From DATKMK01 sp035541895 (GTDB taxonomy: Bacteria; Desulfobacterota; Binatia; HRBIN30; JACQVA1): a stretch of 28,186 nucleotides of DNA. The position numbers and the translations under genes were made by a program. Of the stretch, positions 17,120 to 25,856 are shown piece after piece. The DNA is taken from the NCBI GenBank assembly GCA_035541895.1, contig DATKMK010000054.1, positions 1-28,186 of the forward strand, read 5' to 3'. The number at the start of each line of letters is the position of its first letter. Positions within the stretch are counted from its first letter, which is position 1. The notes beneath the pieces were generated by a model. It was not told where the DNA came from. It made no database searches and saw only the letters and a program-made list of their open reading frames with translations.

Positions 17120-17662
17120 GTGCCGCCAGACGGAGAAGCCGCCGCCCATCCGCCCGCGGGACTCTGCCGCATCGGCACCATCGTCAACACCCACGGGGTC
17201 GCCGGTGAGCTGCGTGTGCTTCCCTACAATCCCGACTCGTCCAGCATGCAGCCGGGCCAGGAGATCACGCTGTGTTGGCCGGAGCGATCACAACGCGTCC
17301 GCGTGCGCAGCGTGCGCCCGCACAAGCGCTTCCGGTTGATCCAACTGGAGGGCTGCGACTCCGCGACCCGCGCCGAGACGCTGGTCGGCGCCGAGGTCGC
17401 GGTGGACGCCGACACGCTGCCGCCCGCCGGGCCGAACGAGGTCTACCATCACGACTTGATCGGCGCGCGGGTGTGCACCGACGATGGGCGCGAGTTAGGC
17501 GTGATCGAGGAGCTGCTCGTCACCGGCAGCAACGACGTATGCGTCGTGCGCGGTGACAGCGGCGAACATCTGATTCCGTTGATCGAAGACGTCGTCCGTA
17601 CGATCGATCTCGTCAACCGCCGACTGGTGATCACGCCGCTGCCCGGCTTGCTCGACGCGTAA
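17120..17662 (+). CDS. rimM: Ribosome maturation factor RimM
   Basis: RimM (180 residues) helps mature the 30S head region and binds S19. The N-terminal barrel shows IGTIVNTHGVAGELRVLPYN, and the C-terminal PRC-barrel shows EVYHHDLIGARVCTDDG and EHLIPLIEDVVRTIDL. No ATG is available in the frame near the expected start, so GTG 17120 is taken; it gives a normal length with a 16-residue lead. It follows khpA by 14 bases and is followed by trmD after 2 bases. Confidence 0.93.
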   Translation: MPPDGEAAAHPPAGLCRIGTIVNTHGVAGELRVLPYNPDSSSMQPGQEITLCWPERSQRVRVRSVRPHKRFRLIQLEGCDSATRAETLVGAEVAVDADTLPPAGPNEVYHHDLIGARVCTDDGRELGVIEELLVTGSNDVCVVRGDSGEHLIPLIEDVVRTIDLVNRRLVITPLPGLLDA

Positions 17663-17664
17663 AG

Positions 17665-18405
17665 ATGCGCTTCCACCTCGTCACGCTGTTTCCCGCGTTC
17701 TTCGACTCCGCCTTGAGCACGACGATGCTGCAAAAGGGCCAGGAGCGCGGGGCGCTGGAATTCGTCCGCTACAACATCCGCGACTACGCCACGGACAAGC
17801 ATCGCGTGACCGACGACACACCGTACGGCGGCGGTCCCGGAATGGTGATGAAGCCGGAGCCGCTGGTCGCCGCGATCGAGGCCACGGGCGACGCGGCCGC
17901 GCGACCGCGCCGCGTCCTCCTGTCACCACAAGGCCGGCCGTTCACTCAGCCGATCGCGGCCGAGTTCGCGCGGCTGCCGGAGCTGGTGCTGGTGTGCGGT
18001 CGCTACGAAGGGGTCGACGAACGCGTGCGCTCGTACGTCGACGAGGAGCTGTCGATCGGCGACTACGTGTTGTCCGGCGGTGAAGTGGCGGCGTTGGTGG
18101 TGATCGATGTCGTCAGTCGACTGGTCCCCGGCGTGTTGGGCGCGGCCGAATCGGCAATCGAAGAGTCGTTTCGCGACGGACTGCTCGAATATCCGCACTA
18201 CACGCGGCCGCCGGAGTTTCGCGGTCAACCCGTGCCGGCAGTCCTGTTGTCGGGTGATCACGAAGCGATTCGGCGCTGGCGGCGTGCCCAATCGCTGCAG
18301 CGCACCGCGGCGCGCCGGCCCGATTTGCTCGCGCGCGCCCAAGTAACCGACGCCGACCGCGCGATCCTCGCGGCAGCCGAACGCCCTCCACGCCGCCATG
18401 GGTGA
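17665..18405 (+). CDS. trmD: tRNA (guanine-37-N1)-methyltransferase TrmD
   Basis: TrmD (246 residues) methylates G37 next to the anticodon using SAM and prevents +1 frameshifting. The trefoil-knot SPOUT features are all visible: TDDTPYGGGPGMVMKPEPL, LLSPQGRPFTQPIA, LVLVCGRYEGVDERV and SIGDYVLSGGEVAALVVIDV. The C-terminal helical domain includes HYTRPPEFRGQPVPAVLLSGDH. Only two bases separate it from rimM, and its 3' end overlaps the next methyltransferase gene by 8 bases. Confidence 0.98.
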   Translation: MRFHLVTLFPAFFDSALSTTMLQKGQERGALEFVRYNIRDYATDKHRVTDDTPYGGGPGMVMKPEPLVAAIEATGDAAARPRRVLLSPQGRPFTQPIAAEFARLPELVLVCGRYEGVDERVRSYVDEELSIGDYVLSGGEVAALVVIDVVSRLVPGVLGAAESAIEESFRDGLLEYPHYTRPPEFRGQPVPAVLLSGDHEAIRRWRRAQSLQRTAARRPDLLARAQVTDADRAILAAAERPPRRHG

Positions 18406-18958
18406 CCTGTACCTGGCGCTGCTGCACTATCCGGTGGTCGACAAGAACGGCTTGATCGTTACCAGCGCGGTGACGAACATGGACGTGCACGACATCGCGC
18501 GCTCGGCGCGCACGTACGGTGCGCGCGAGTTTTACGTTGCCACCCCGGTCAAAACTCTGCACGCCCTGGTCGCGAAAATCATGGAGCACTGGGAGACCGG
18601 TTTTGGCAGCACCTACAACGAAACGCGCAAAGACGCGCTCGGGCTGGTGCGGCTGGCCAACGATCTCGACGATGTCATCGTTGCGATCGAGCACGGCGCG
18701 GGAGTGCGTCCGGTCGTGGTCGTGACCTCCGCGCGCCCCGGACCGAAGCGCATCAGCTTCGCCACCCTGCGCCATCGACTCGAAACCACCTCCGAACCCC
18801 GATTATTGGTGTTCGGGACCGGCTGGGGATTGGCGCCGTCAATCATCGCGCGCGCCGACGAAATTCTCGAACCGGTGGTCGGACCGAGCGACTACAACCA
18901 CCTCTCGGTGCGGTCCGCCGCGGCCGTGATCCTTGACCGGCTGCGGGCGCCGCGCTAG
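18398..18958 (+). CDS. Putative SAM-dependent RNA methyltransferase (PF09936 type)
   Basis: This 186-residue protein matches the SPOUT-like family that commonly sits between trmD and rplS in Deltaproteobacteria and some other deep lineages. Recognisable parts are LYLALLHYPVVDKNGLIV, TNMDVHDIARSARTYGAREF, RPGPKRISFATLRHRLE, LLVFGTGWGLAPSIIARAD and PSDYNHLSVRSAAAVILDRL, the last resembling the knot region. Its RNA target is not known to me. The ATG overlaps trmD by 8 bases, so the two are co-translated. Confidence 0.9.
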   Translation: MGDLYLALLHYPVVDKNGLIVTSAVTNMDVHDIARSARTYGAREFYVATPVKTLHALVAKIMEHWETGFGSTYNETRKDALGLVRLANDLDDVIVAIEHGAGVRPVVVVTSARPGPKRISFATLRHRLETTSEPRLLVFGTGWGLAPSIIARADEILEPVVGPSDYNHLSVRSAAAVILDRLRAPR

Positions 18959-19004
18959 AAACAGCGTCCGTTTTTCTCATTTCCCTCCAAAACGAGGTGG
19001 CGGT

Positions 19005-19367
19005 ATGACCCTGATCGAAACGATCGAGCGCGAGCAATTGAAGTCAGACGTTCCCAACTTCAAACCCGGCGATACCTTACGCGTGCACGTCAAGGTCATC
19101 GAGGGCGAGAAAGAGCGCATCCAAGTGTTCGAAGGGGTTGTGCTGCGCAAGTCGCGCGGCGCCAATCGGGCGTCGTTCACGGTGCGCAAACGTTCGTACG
19201 GCGTCGGTGTCGAGCGGACATTCCCGCTGCATTCGCCGCGCATCGCCAAGATCGAAGTGATGACCCGCGGCCAGGTGCGGCGCGCCAAGCTTTACTACCT
19301 GCGCGGGTTGGCTGGCAAAGCCGCGCGCATCGAAGAAGAAGCACCGGCGCGCGCGCAACAATCCTAG
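19005..19367 (+). CDS. rplS: 50S ribosomal protein L19
   Basis: L19 (120 residues) lies at the 30S-50S interface. Conserved segments are PNFKPGDTLRVHVKVIEGEKER, IQVFEGVVLRKSRG, GVGVERTFPLHSPRIAKIEV and RRAKLYYLRGLAGKAARI. ATG 19005 is chosen over an upstream in-frame start at 18933 because it gives the family N terminus and has GAGG about 8 bases upstream. It ends the operon; rnhB, which often follows, is absent. Confidence 0.98.
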   Translation: MTLIETIEREQLKSDVPNFKPGDTLRVHVKVIEGEKERIQVFEGVVLRKSRGANRASFTVRKRSYGVGVERTFPLHSPRIAKIEVMTRGQVRRAKLYYLRGLAGKAARIEEEAPARAQQS

Positions 19368-19398
19368 CTCCGAGCGCGCACCGCGCCGCGGGTTGCGC

Positions 19399-19887
19399 TC
19401 ACGCGTCGCCGGTCACGATCGACGCGGGGTGCAGTTCGACAACGTTGCTGCGTCCCGGCTGAATCCGGCAATCGCCGTCGAGCTGGCCGCCTTCCTGTAC
19501 TACCAGGCTGCGGGTTTCGATCGTGCCCGTGAGGCGTCCGCCCGGGCCGATCTCGACTTGCTCGGCGCCGCGAACGTCGCCGCGCATTTTTCCCAGCACG
19601 ACCAGTTTCTGCGCGCGCACCGTGCCGTCGACGAATCCGTCTTCGCCGATCACGAGCAACTCGGTCGCGCGCACTTCGCCCCGCAGCGTGCCGTCGATGC
19701 GGGTCGGCGCGTTGAAGCTCAGCCGGCCGGTGACGACGGTGTCGGCCCCGAGCAGCGAGCGCGGCATCGCCGGCGTCGGCGCGACCAATCGCGGCTCGAC
19801 GGGATTATTGGTGCTGCGTGCTGGCATGGTGTTGGTCGCCTCCCGCCCGCGTTGCGCGGGCCCTCCTCCCGGCCGTTTCCAGTTCAC
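19399..19887 (-). CDS. Bactofilin-family polymer-forming protein
   Basis: This 162-residue protein has a disordered N terminus (about 1-42) and a bactofilin beta-helix core (about 43-150) with regular repeats: GADTVVTGRLSFNAPTRIDG, TLRGEVRATELLVIGEDG, VDGTVRAQKLVVLGKMRG and GGRLTGTIETRSLVVQEGG. Bactofilins form nucleotide-free filaments at the membrane that guide cell-wall or surface structures. The start is GTG 19887, supported by GGAGG five bases upstream; the in-frame ATG at 19827 has a poorly placed ribosome site. It begins 16 bases after the transporter ATPase gene and is probably cotranscribed with it, which may be fortuitous. Confidence 0.88.
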   Translation of the reverse strand: MNWKRPGGGPAQRGREATNTMPARSTNNPVEPRLVAPTPAMPRSLLGADTVVTGRLSFNAPTRIDGTLRGEVRATELLVIGEDGFVDGTVRAQKLVVLGKMRGDVRGAEQVEIGPGGRLTGTIETRSLVVQEGGQLDGDCRIQPGRSNVVELHPASIVTGDA

Positions 19888-19892
19888 GGCAT

Positions 19893-19897
19893 CCTCC
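19893..19897 (-). promoter_or_regulatory. Ribosome binding site that fixes a GTG start for the bactofilin
   Basis: GGAGG is followed after five bases by the GTG start. Directly after it lies ATG CCG TGA, a two-codon frame whose stop overlaps the GTG, so the ATG there cannot be the gene start. Confidence 0.6.
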
Positions 19898-19903
19898 TTC
19901 CCC

Positions 19904-20872
19904 TCACGCAGGGAACACGTGACAAGCTACCGCATGTCCCCCGGCTCCTGCAACCAGCGGCGGCGCGTCGCGCCGGCAGCGATCTTCCGCAAACGGACAG
20001 CGCGGATGAAACGCACAGCCGGGCGGCGGGTGGATCGGACTCGGCACATCGCCGGGCAGAATCATGCGCGCGCGCTTGGTGGTCGGATCGGGAATCGGCA
20101 CCGCCGACAGCAACGCCCGAGTGTACGGATGGCGCGGATTGCGGTACAGCTCCGCGCTGTCGGCCAGCTCGACGATCTTTCCCAGATACATGATCGCGAC
20201 GCGGTGGCTGATGTGTTCGACCACTCGCAAGTCGTGCGCGATGAAGACGTAGGCGAGGCCCATTTCTTCCTGCAGATCCTGCAGCAGGTTGATGATCTGT
20301 GCCTGGATCGACACGTCGAGCGCAGACACCGGTTCGTCGGCGACGATCAGGCGCGGCTGCACCGCGAGCGCGCGCGCGATGCCGATGCGTTGCCGCTGGC
20401 CGCCGCTGAACTCGTGCGGATAACGCCCGGCGGCGTCGGGACGCAACCCGACGCGTTCGAGCAACCGCTGCACGGTGCGGCGCTTCTCGTCGCCGCGCGC
20501 GAGGTGATGAATCTCCAAGCCCTCGCTGACGATCGCGCCGACGCGCATGCGCGGATTGAGCGAACCGTACGGGTCTTGAAAAATAATCTGCATCTCGCGG
20601 CGCTTGCGACGCAGCTCCGACGCTGTGAGGCTCTCCAGCTTCACCCCGTCGAACCACACCTCGCCGCTGGTCGGTTCGAGCAGTCGCAGGATCAGGCGTC
20701 CCAGCGTCGACTTGCCGCAGCCCGACTCGCCGACGACACCCAGTGTCTCGCCGGCCTGCACCGTGAGGTCGACGCCGTCGACCGCGTGGACTTGCTCGCG
20801 GGCACGACTGAACAATCCGCTGCGCACGGGGAAATACTTGCGCAGCGCGCGGGTTTCGAGCAGCGGCGTCAT
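19904..20872 (-). CDS. Oligopeptide/dipeptide ABC transporter ATP-binding protein, DppF/OppF type
   Basis: This 322-residue cytoplasmic ATPase would energise a peptide or nickel importer. It shows Walker A GESGCGKST, Q-loop IIFQDPYGSLNPRM, signature FSGGQRQRIGIARAL, Walker B LIVADEPVSALD and the switch His in IAHDLRVVEHIS. The C-terminal oligopeptide-transporter extension has four Cys (GCAFHPRC, RCRR, ACHV), like the cluster-binding site known in OppD proteins. Its ATG overlaps the stop of the DppD-type gene (ATGA). Permease and binding-protein genes are not in the window, so the substrate is open. Confidence 0.94.
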   Translation of the reverse strand: MTPLLETRALRKYFPVRSGLFSRAREQVHAVDGVDLTVQAGETLGVVGESGCGKSTLGRLILRLLEPTSGEVWFDGVKLESLTASELRRKRREMQIIFQDPYGSLNPRMRVGAIVSEGLEIHHLARGDEKRRTVQRLLERVGLRPDAAGRYPHEFSGGQRQRIGIARALAVQPRLIVADEPVSALDVSIQAQIINLLQDLQEEMGLAYVFIAHDLRVVEHISHRVAIMYLGKIVELADSAELYRNPRHPYTRALLSAVPIPDPTTKRARMILPGDVPSPIHPPPGCAFHPRCPFAEDRCRRDAPPLVAGAGGHAVACHVFPA

Positions 20873-21855
20873 GCGTGCCCTCGAACACTCGATGCTTCGC
20901 CCGCTCGGATGCACGCAGCAACGTGATTGCGGCCGTAGGCGGTGAGTTGCGGATCCGTGCTCTCGCACGGCGCGATGGCTATCGGACAGCGATCGCGAAA
21001 GCGGCAGCCGCTGGGTAGATGCAGCAGATCGGGAACGACGCCGGGGATGGTGTCGAGGCGGTGCGCGCGTTCGCTGCCCACCTTCGGTACCGAGCGCAGC
21101 AGCCCGCGGGTGTATGGGTGCAACGGTTGGGCGAATAGCGCGGTCACCGGTGCCCGCTCGACGACGCGCCCGGCGTACATGATCGCAACCTCGTCGGCGC
21201 GCTCCGCAACAACGCCGAGATCGTGGGTGATCAACAACAGCGCCATCCCGAGGCGATCGCGCAGCCCGCCGATGAGATCGAGAATCTGCGCTTGAATGGT
21301 GACGTCGAGCGCGGTCGTCGGTTCGTCGGCGATCAGCAGCCGCGGATTGCACGACAGCGCCATCGCGATCATCACGCGCTGGCGCATGCCGCCGCTGAGC
21401 TGGTGCGGGTACTCGTCGACCCGGCGCTCGGGTTCGGCGATCTCGACCAATCGCAGCATCTCGATCGCCTTTTCGCGTGCCGCCTTGCGCCCGAGCCCTT
21501 GGTGCAGCCGCACCGCCTCGGCGATCTGATTGCCGACCGTGAACACCGGATTCAGCGACGACATCGGCTCTTGGAAAATCATCGCGATGTCGTTGCCGCG
21601 CACCCCGCGCATCTCGCGTTCGCTGAGCGACAACAGGTCGCGGCCGTCGAAGCGGATCTCGCCGCTGATGCGGCCGGGCGGCGAGACCAGCCGCAAAATC
21701 GACAGCGCGGTCATGGTCTTCCCGCAACCGGACTCGCCGACCACGCCCAGGGTCTGGCCGGCATCGATCGAGAGATTGACCCCGTCGACCGCCTTCGCAT
21801 CGCCCGCGCGAGTCGCGAACGTCACGCGCAGATCACGAATCTCCAACAGCGCCAC
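20869..21855 (-). CDS. Oligopeptide/dipeptide ABC transporter ATP-binding protein, DppD/OppD type
   Basis: This 328-residue ATPase is the partner of the DppF-type protein; the two form the nucleotide-binding pair of a peptide-type importer. Visible motifs are Walker A GESGCGKTMTALSIL, Q-loop MIFQEPMSSLNPVF, signature LSGGMRQRVMIAMAL, Walker B LLIADEPTTALD and ITHDLGVVAERAD, with four C-terminal Cys (GCRFRDRC, PCES, AACI). The start is GTG 21855, which gives the family N terminus VALLEIRDLRVTF; no ATG is suitable and the open frame upstream has no homology. It is the first gene of a three-gene minus-strand unit. Confidence 0.93.
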   Translation of the reverse strand: MALLEIRDLRVTFATRAGDAKAVDGVNLSIDAGQTLGVVGESGCGKTMTALSILRLVSPPGRISGEIRFDGRDLLSLSEREMRGVRGNDIAMIFQEPMSSLNPVFTVGNQIAEAVRLHQGLGRKAAREKAIEMLRLVEIAEPERRVDEYPHQLSGGMRQRVMIAMALSCNPRLLIADEPTTALDVTIQAQILDLIGGLRDRLGMALLLITHDLGVVAERADEVAIMYAGRVVERAPVTALFAQPLHPYTRGLLRSVPKVGSERAHRLDTIPGVVPDLLHLPSGCRFRDRCPIAIAPCESTDPQLTAYGRNHVAACIRAGEASSVRGHA

Positions 21856-21960
21856 GGCGCCTGTCTCTAGCAGCCCACGCACGGAAGGGAAACCTGAGTC
21901 GCTCGCGCTGGCCGCGGACACGATGCCTGCGCTATGGTCGGAGCGTTCGTCGACCGCTGT

Positions 21961-21965
21961 GGAGG
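21961..21965 (+). promoter_or_regulatory. Ribosome binding site fixing the glycosyltransferase start
   Basis: GGAGG is placed four bases before ATG 21970. It decides against the upstream in-frame ATG at 21934. Confidence 0.6.
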
Positions 21966-21969
21966 TGCG

Positions 21970-24087
21970 ATGCGACGGATACTCTTCGTTGTGCCACTGA
22001 CGGAACCCGGAACGCCGATCGCCGCAGTGTTGAACCGCGTCCGCGCGCAGATGACGGCGGCGGAGTTCCGCTGCATGGTTGTGGCCATCGACGACGGCGG
22101 CGGCGAGACGACACGCGAGCAACTGCGCGAAGCCGGCAGCCGGATGCCACTGCACACGATCACGCATCGCTTTCCGCGTGGATGGGGCGAGTCGTTGCGC
22201 GACGGTTTGGAGTGGGTGGCGGATCACGGCAACCCCGAGGATGTCGCGATCGTGATGGACGCCGACGACTCGCACGCTCCGGAGTGTGTTCCGGCGCTGC
22301 TGGCGGCCGTCGATCGGGGTGCCGACGTGGCGGTCGCCTCGCGCTTTTGCCGCGGCGCGGGGGGCACCGGTCGGTCGTGGAGCGGGCGCGCGCTCAGTTG
22401 GCTCGGCGCCCTGAGCCTCCGCCCGTTTCTTGGTCTCGCCGATCTGAAAGATCCCACCGGCGGCTTCTACGCCGTGCGCGTGCCGACGTTGCGCTCGACA
22501 CTCGAGGCCTATCGCGGCCGCTTCTTGGAGTTGAGCACGTGGGATCGCGCGTGCAGCGCGGAAGCGCTGGTCAAGCTCGCACGCAGCGGCGCGCGTTGCG
22601 TAGAGGTTCCGCTCACGCAGCGCGGCGATCAACCGCCGGCCGCGCGTCGGTCGCAGCGCAACGTGGCGGGGTACGTTCGATTGATCGCGCGCACCTGGCT
22701 CGCGACGGCCGCCAGTCCACCGGTGCCCTCGCCGCCGGTCGCGCGCTGGGAGTGGCGCGCGCTCGCCGCGCTGCTTCTAATCGCATTAGCGTTGCGGGTG
22801 TATCGAATCGATCGCATTCCCGCCGTCGTGATTCACGACGAGTGCGACAACTTGTTCAACGTGTATCAGATTCTGCAGGGCAAGGGTCCCGGCTTCTTCG
22901 GCGTCGACTGGAAGCCGCAGCCGGCCGCGAGCATCTATGTGCTGAGCTGGTTCATGTGGGTCAGCAACTCGGTCACGGCGTTGCGGCTGCCGACGGTCAT
23001 GGTCAGCGTCGCCGCGCTGGTGCCGTTCTTCCTTCTGCTTCGCACTGTGGTGGCGGTGCCGGTCGCGCTGCTCACCACCGGGCTGCTGGCCGCCGACACG
23101 TGGTATCTCCATTTCTCGCGCACCGGCTGGGACAACATCGACGCCTGCTTGTTTCTTCTGGCGGCGGTGCTGTGTCTGCGGCGCGCCGTGCGCAACGGTC
23201 AGTGGCGATGGTTCGCGGCGACGGGCATTTGGTGCGCATTGGGGCTCTACGGGCCGTTCGGCGGGCGGGCGATCTTGCCGATCACGTTGCTGATCGGGCT
23301 GATGTCGCTGCGCCGCGCGGCGATGCCGCGCGGCCGGCTACTCGCCGGGTTGCTGCTCAGCACCGCGGTTGCGATTGCGCTCTTGGTGCCGCAGTTGCGC
23401 ACGGCGCTGTCGGATTGGGACGGATTTCAAAAGCGCACCCGCTTCGTCTACGTCCTCGGCGGCGAGAACGAAACGAAGCCCGCCCTCACCAAGCTCGCGA
23501 TCGTTCTCGAAGCGAGCGGCCGCAAGGCGTATCAACTGTTCGCCCCGGGGTTTCCGATCGGTCGCGAACGCACCGATCGGTACTTGCGCACCGAGACCGG
23601 CGCGTTTTCGCGGCCGACGGCCGTGCTGCTCGGTATCGGTATGCTCGCCGGGCTGCTGTGCCTCGCGCAGACGTGGCACTGGTGGGTCGTGCTCGTGGCG
23701 TCGTTCGTCCTGACCGAAGGCCTGACGATCGGCAATCTCAACGGCGCGCGCGGAATTGTGTTCGTGCCCATCTTGTACCTGTTCATCGGCCTGGCGATTG
23801 AGGCCGGATGGACGGTTTGCCGGCGGCTGTCGCGTGCGCTGCCCGCGTTGGTTGTGGTTGCGGCGCTCGCGCTCGGCGCCAGCACGTCTCACCAGTACTT
23901 CGAATGGGCGCAGTCGCAGCTACTCCTCAACGCACTCGAACCGTCGATTCCGGTCGACGAGTTTCCCGCTTGGCAGACGTTCGTGCGCGAGTGGATCGCG
24001 ACCCGTCCCGAATTCTTCAACGTCGGCATGTGGAAGACGCGCCAAGCCCAACAGCGCGCTGCGCAGGCGGGTTCGCCGCCTCAATAG
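21970..24087 (+). CDS. GT2 glycosyltransferase fused to a polytopic GT39/ArnT-like domain
   Basis: This 705-residue fusion starts with a cytoplasmic GT2 domain (about 1-230) of the dolichol-phosphate-mannose-synthase type: RILFVVPLTEPG, VVAIDDGGGET, the metal-binding VMDADDSHAPE and LKDPTGGFYAVR. From about 250 onward there are many membrane helices. The first loop contains VVIHDECDNLFNVY, resembling the acidic active-site loop of protein O-mannosyltransferase/ArnT-type enzymes, which transfer sugar from a polyprenyl-phosphate donor outside the cytoplasmic membrane. The same chain may thus make a lipid-linked sugar and use it. ATG 21970 is chosen because GGAGG lies four bases upstream; an in-frame ATG at 21934 lacks this. 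The acceptor is unknown. Confidence 0.86.
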   Translation: MRRILFVVPLTEPGTPIAAVLNRVRAQMTAAEFRCMVVAIDDGGGETTREQLREAGSRMPLHTITHRFPRGWGESLRDGLEWVADHGNPEDVAIVMDADDSHAPECVPALLAAVDRGADVAVASRFCRGAGGTGRSWSGRALSWLGALSLRPFLGLADLKDPTGGFYAVRVPTLRSTLEAYRGRFLELSTWDRACSAEALVKLARSGARCVEVPLTQRGDQPPAARRSQRNVAGYVRLIARTWLATAASPPVPSPPVARWEWRALAALLLIALALRVYRIDRIPAVVIHDECDNLFNVYQILQGKGPGFFGVDWKPQPAASIYVLSWFMWVSNSVTALRLPTVMVSVAALVPFFLLLRTVVAVPVALLTTGLLAADTWYLHFSRTGWDNIDACLFLLAAVLCLRRAVRNGQWRWFAATGIWCALGLYGPFGGRAILPITLLIGLMSLRRAAMPRGRLLAGLLLSTAVAIALLVPQLRTALSDWDGFQKRTRFVYVLGGENETKPALTKLAIVLEASGRKAYQLFAPGFPIGRERTDRYLRTETGAFSRPTAVLLGIGMLAGLLCLAQTWHWWVVLVASFVLTEGLTIGNLNGARGIVFVPILYLFIGLAIEAGWTVCRRLSRALPALVVVAALALGASTSHQYFEWAQSQLLLNALEPSIPVDEFPAWQTFVREWIATRPEFFNVGMWKTRQAQQRAAQAGSPPQ

Positions 24088-24135
24088 AGCCGCGACGCCG
24101 AGACGCTCCAACGTCCCGCCAAGTCCATGCGACGT

Positions 24136-25056
24136 TTACGCCGCCAGCACCGCTCGCGCGGCGGCGGTGATGCCGTCGGCGTCGAGACCGTGGATGCGTA
24201 AGAGTTCGGGATACGGCTCGACTTCGGTGCAGAAGACGTCGCGCACACCGACGCGGCGCAGTCGCCCGACACCGATTTCGGCCAGCACCTCCGCCACCGC
24301 GCCGCCGAGGCCGCCGAGGATGGAGTGCTCTTCCGCGGTGACGATGCGGCCGGTCTCCTTCGCGGCGCGCTCGATGGCGCCGCGGTCCAACGGCTTGAGT
24401 GTGTGCATGTTGAGGACGCGCGCGCTGACGCCGTCGACTTTAAGCGCCTCGTGCGCAATCAACGCCGAGCCGACGCAGCCGCCGGTCGCGATGATGGTGA
24501 GATCTTTGCCCTCGCGCATGGTCACCGCTTCGCCGACCTTGAACGGTGTGGCGTAACCGTCGATCGACATCAAAAACCCCAGCCGTACGTACACCGGTCC
24601 GTCGATGGTCGCTGCGGCGCGCACCGCGCGCAGCGCTTCGCCGGAATCCGCCGGCGAGAGCACCGTCATACCCGGGATCACGCGCAACAACGCGATGTCT
24701 TCCATCGCGTGATGGGTGGCGCCCCACGGCCCCGCTTCGAGGCCGGCAAATGGGGCGAGGATCTTGACGTTGTTGCGGTTGTACGCGCAATCGTCGCGAA
24801 TCTGCTCGAACCCACGCATGCTGACGAACGGGGCCATGCCGATGACGAACGGCAGCTTGCCGGCGTGTGCGAGGCCCGCTGCGACGCCGATCAGATTTTC
24901 CTCGGTGATGCCGACGTCGAAGTGCCGCGTCGGAAATCGCTCGGTGAACGAACCGATCGGCCCGAAGTCCTGCGTGACCAGGACGACGTTGGGGTTCTGC
25001 TCCGCCAACTCAACCAGAACGTCGGCGGACGACATCGCGGCAACATAGCCACTCAT
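24136..25056 (-). CDS. Transketolase, C-terminal subunit
   Basis: This 306-residue protein carries the pyrimidine-binding and C-terminal domains of a split transketolase (1-deoxyxylulose-5-phosphate synthase/transketolase superfamily). Visible parts are FDVGITEENLIGVAAGLAHAG with the catalytic Glu, GATHHAMEDIALLRVIPGM, ADSGEALRAVRAA, VYVRLG and the C-terminal IVTAEEHSILGGLGGAVAEVL. Its ATG overlaps the stop of the N-terminal subunit gene by 4 bases, so the two chains are made together in equal amounts. Such split enzymes transfer two-carbon ketol groups, either in the pentose phosphate pathway or in specialised sugar or cofactor synthesis. Confidence 0.94.
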   Translation of the reverse strand: MSGYVAAMSSADVLVELAEQNPNVVLVTQDFGPIGSFTERFPTRHFDVGITEENLIGVAAGLAHAGKLPFVIGMAPFVSMRGFEQIRDDCAYNRNNVKILAPFAGLEAGPWGATHHAMEDIALLRVIPGMTVLSPADSGEALRAVRAAATIDGPVYVRLGFLMSIDGYATPFKVGEAVTMREGKDLTIIATGGCVGSALIAHEALKVDGVSARVLNMHTLKPLDRGAIERAAKETGRIVTAEEHSILGGLGGAVAEVLAEIGVGRLRRVGVRDVFCTEVEPYPELLRIHGLDADGITAAARAVLAA

Positions 25057-25856
25057 TGCAGTGCCTCCAGCGCTTGCTTCGCTTCGTCGTCGCTCAGCAT
25101 GGTGTAATGCGCGCGCGGCGTGCCTTCGACGCCGGGGACGCCTTTGCCTTTGATGGTGTGGGCGATGATCGCGGTCGGGCCGGAGCGCGCCGGCACGGCG
25201 GCGAGCGCGTCGACGATGGCGCGCATGTTGTGCCCGTCGATTTCGGTGACGTTCCAGCGGAAGGCGCGCCACTTGTCGGCGAGCGGTTCGAGCGGCATCA
25301 CACGGTCGACCGAACCGCCGGCTTGAAACCGGTTGTAGTCGACGATCGCGACCAAGTTCTCGGTCGGAAAACGCGGCGCTGACAATACGGCTTCCCAGAC
25401 CGTGCCTTCCTGCAACTCGCCGTCGCCGAGCAGCACGACCGTGCGCGAGCCCGATTGGTCGAGTGCTTCGGCGATGGCAATGCCTACGCCGACCGACAAC
25501 GCGTGGCCGAGCGAGCCGGTCGCGAACTCCACGCCCGGCGCCTTGCGTGTCGGATGTCCGCCGAGCCGGCTGCCCGATTGCCCGGTGTTGGGCAGCTCGG
25601 CGGCGTCGACCTTGCCCATCTCGACCAGACACGAATGGTACGCGTGCACCGAGTGACCCTTGCTCATGAGGAAGCGATCCCGTTTGCGCACGCCGTCTTC
25701 CAATTGCAGAAAGTGAAAGAACAACGCGGCCATGATGTCGGCGCACGACATCGACCCGCCGAGGTGTGCGAACTGCGCCGCCGCAATCGACACGATATGC
25801 CGCCGAATCGCCGCAGCGCGTCGCTCCAGTGCGCGGATATCAACGGTTTCAGGCAT
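25053..25856 (-). CDS. Transketolase, N-terminal (TPP-binding) subunit
   Basis: This 267-residue chain carries the thiamine-diphosphate-binding domain. The motif runs from GDGELQEGTVWEAVLSAPRF to IVDYNRFQ, the usual GDG to N spacing that holds the metal-diphosphate. Other family parts are AAQFAHLGGSMSCADIMAALFF, LMSKGHSVHAYHSCL, LGGHPTRKAPGVEFATGSLG, EIDGHNMRAIVDAL and AIIAHTIKGKGVPGVEG. The start ATG overlaps the end of the upstream oxygenase gene by 8 bases, tying all three genes into one message. Confidence 0.95.
   Translation of the reverse strand: MPETVDIRALERRAAAIRRHIVSIAAAQFAHLGGSMSCADIMAALFFHFLQLEDGVRKRDRFLMSKGHSVHAYHSCLVEMGKVDAAELPNTGQSGSRLGGHPTRKAPGVEFATGSLGHALSVGVGIAIAEALDQSGSRTVVLLGDGELQEGTVWEAVLSAPRFPTENLVAIVDYNRFQAGGSVDRVMPLEPLADKWRAFRWNVTEIDGHNMRAIVDALAAVPARSGPTAIIAHTIKGKGVPGVEGTPRAHYTMLSDDEAKQALEALQ

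Noticed and set aside
19372..19400. GAGCGC/GCGCTC inverted repeat between rplS and the bactofilin gene
   Set aside because: Long loop and no T-run; could be chance in GC-rich DNA.
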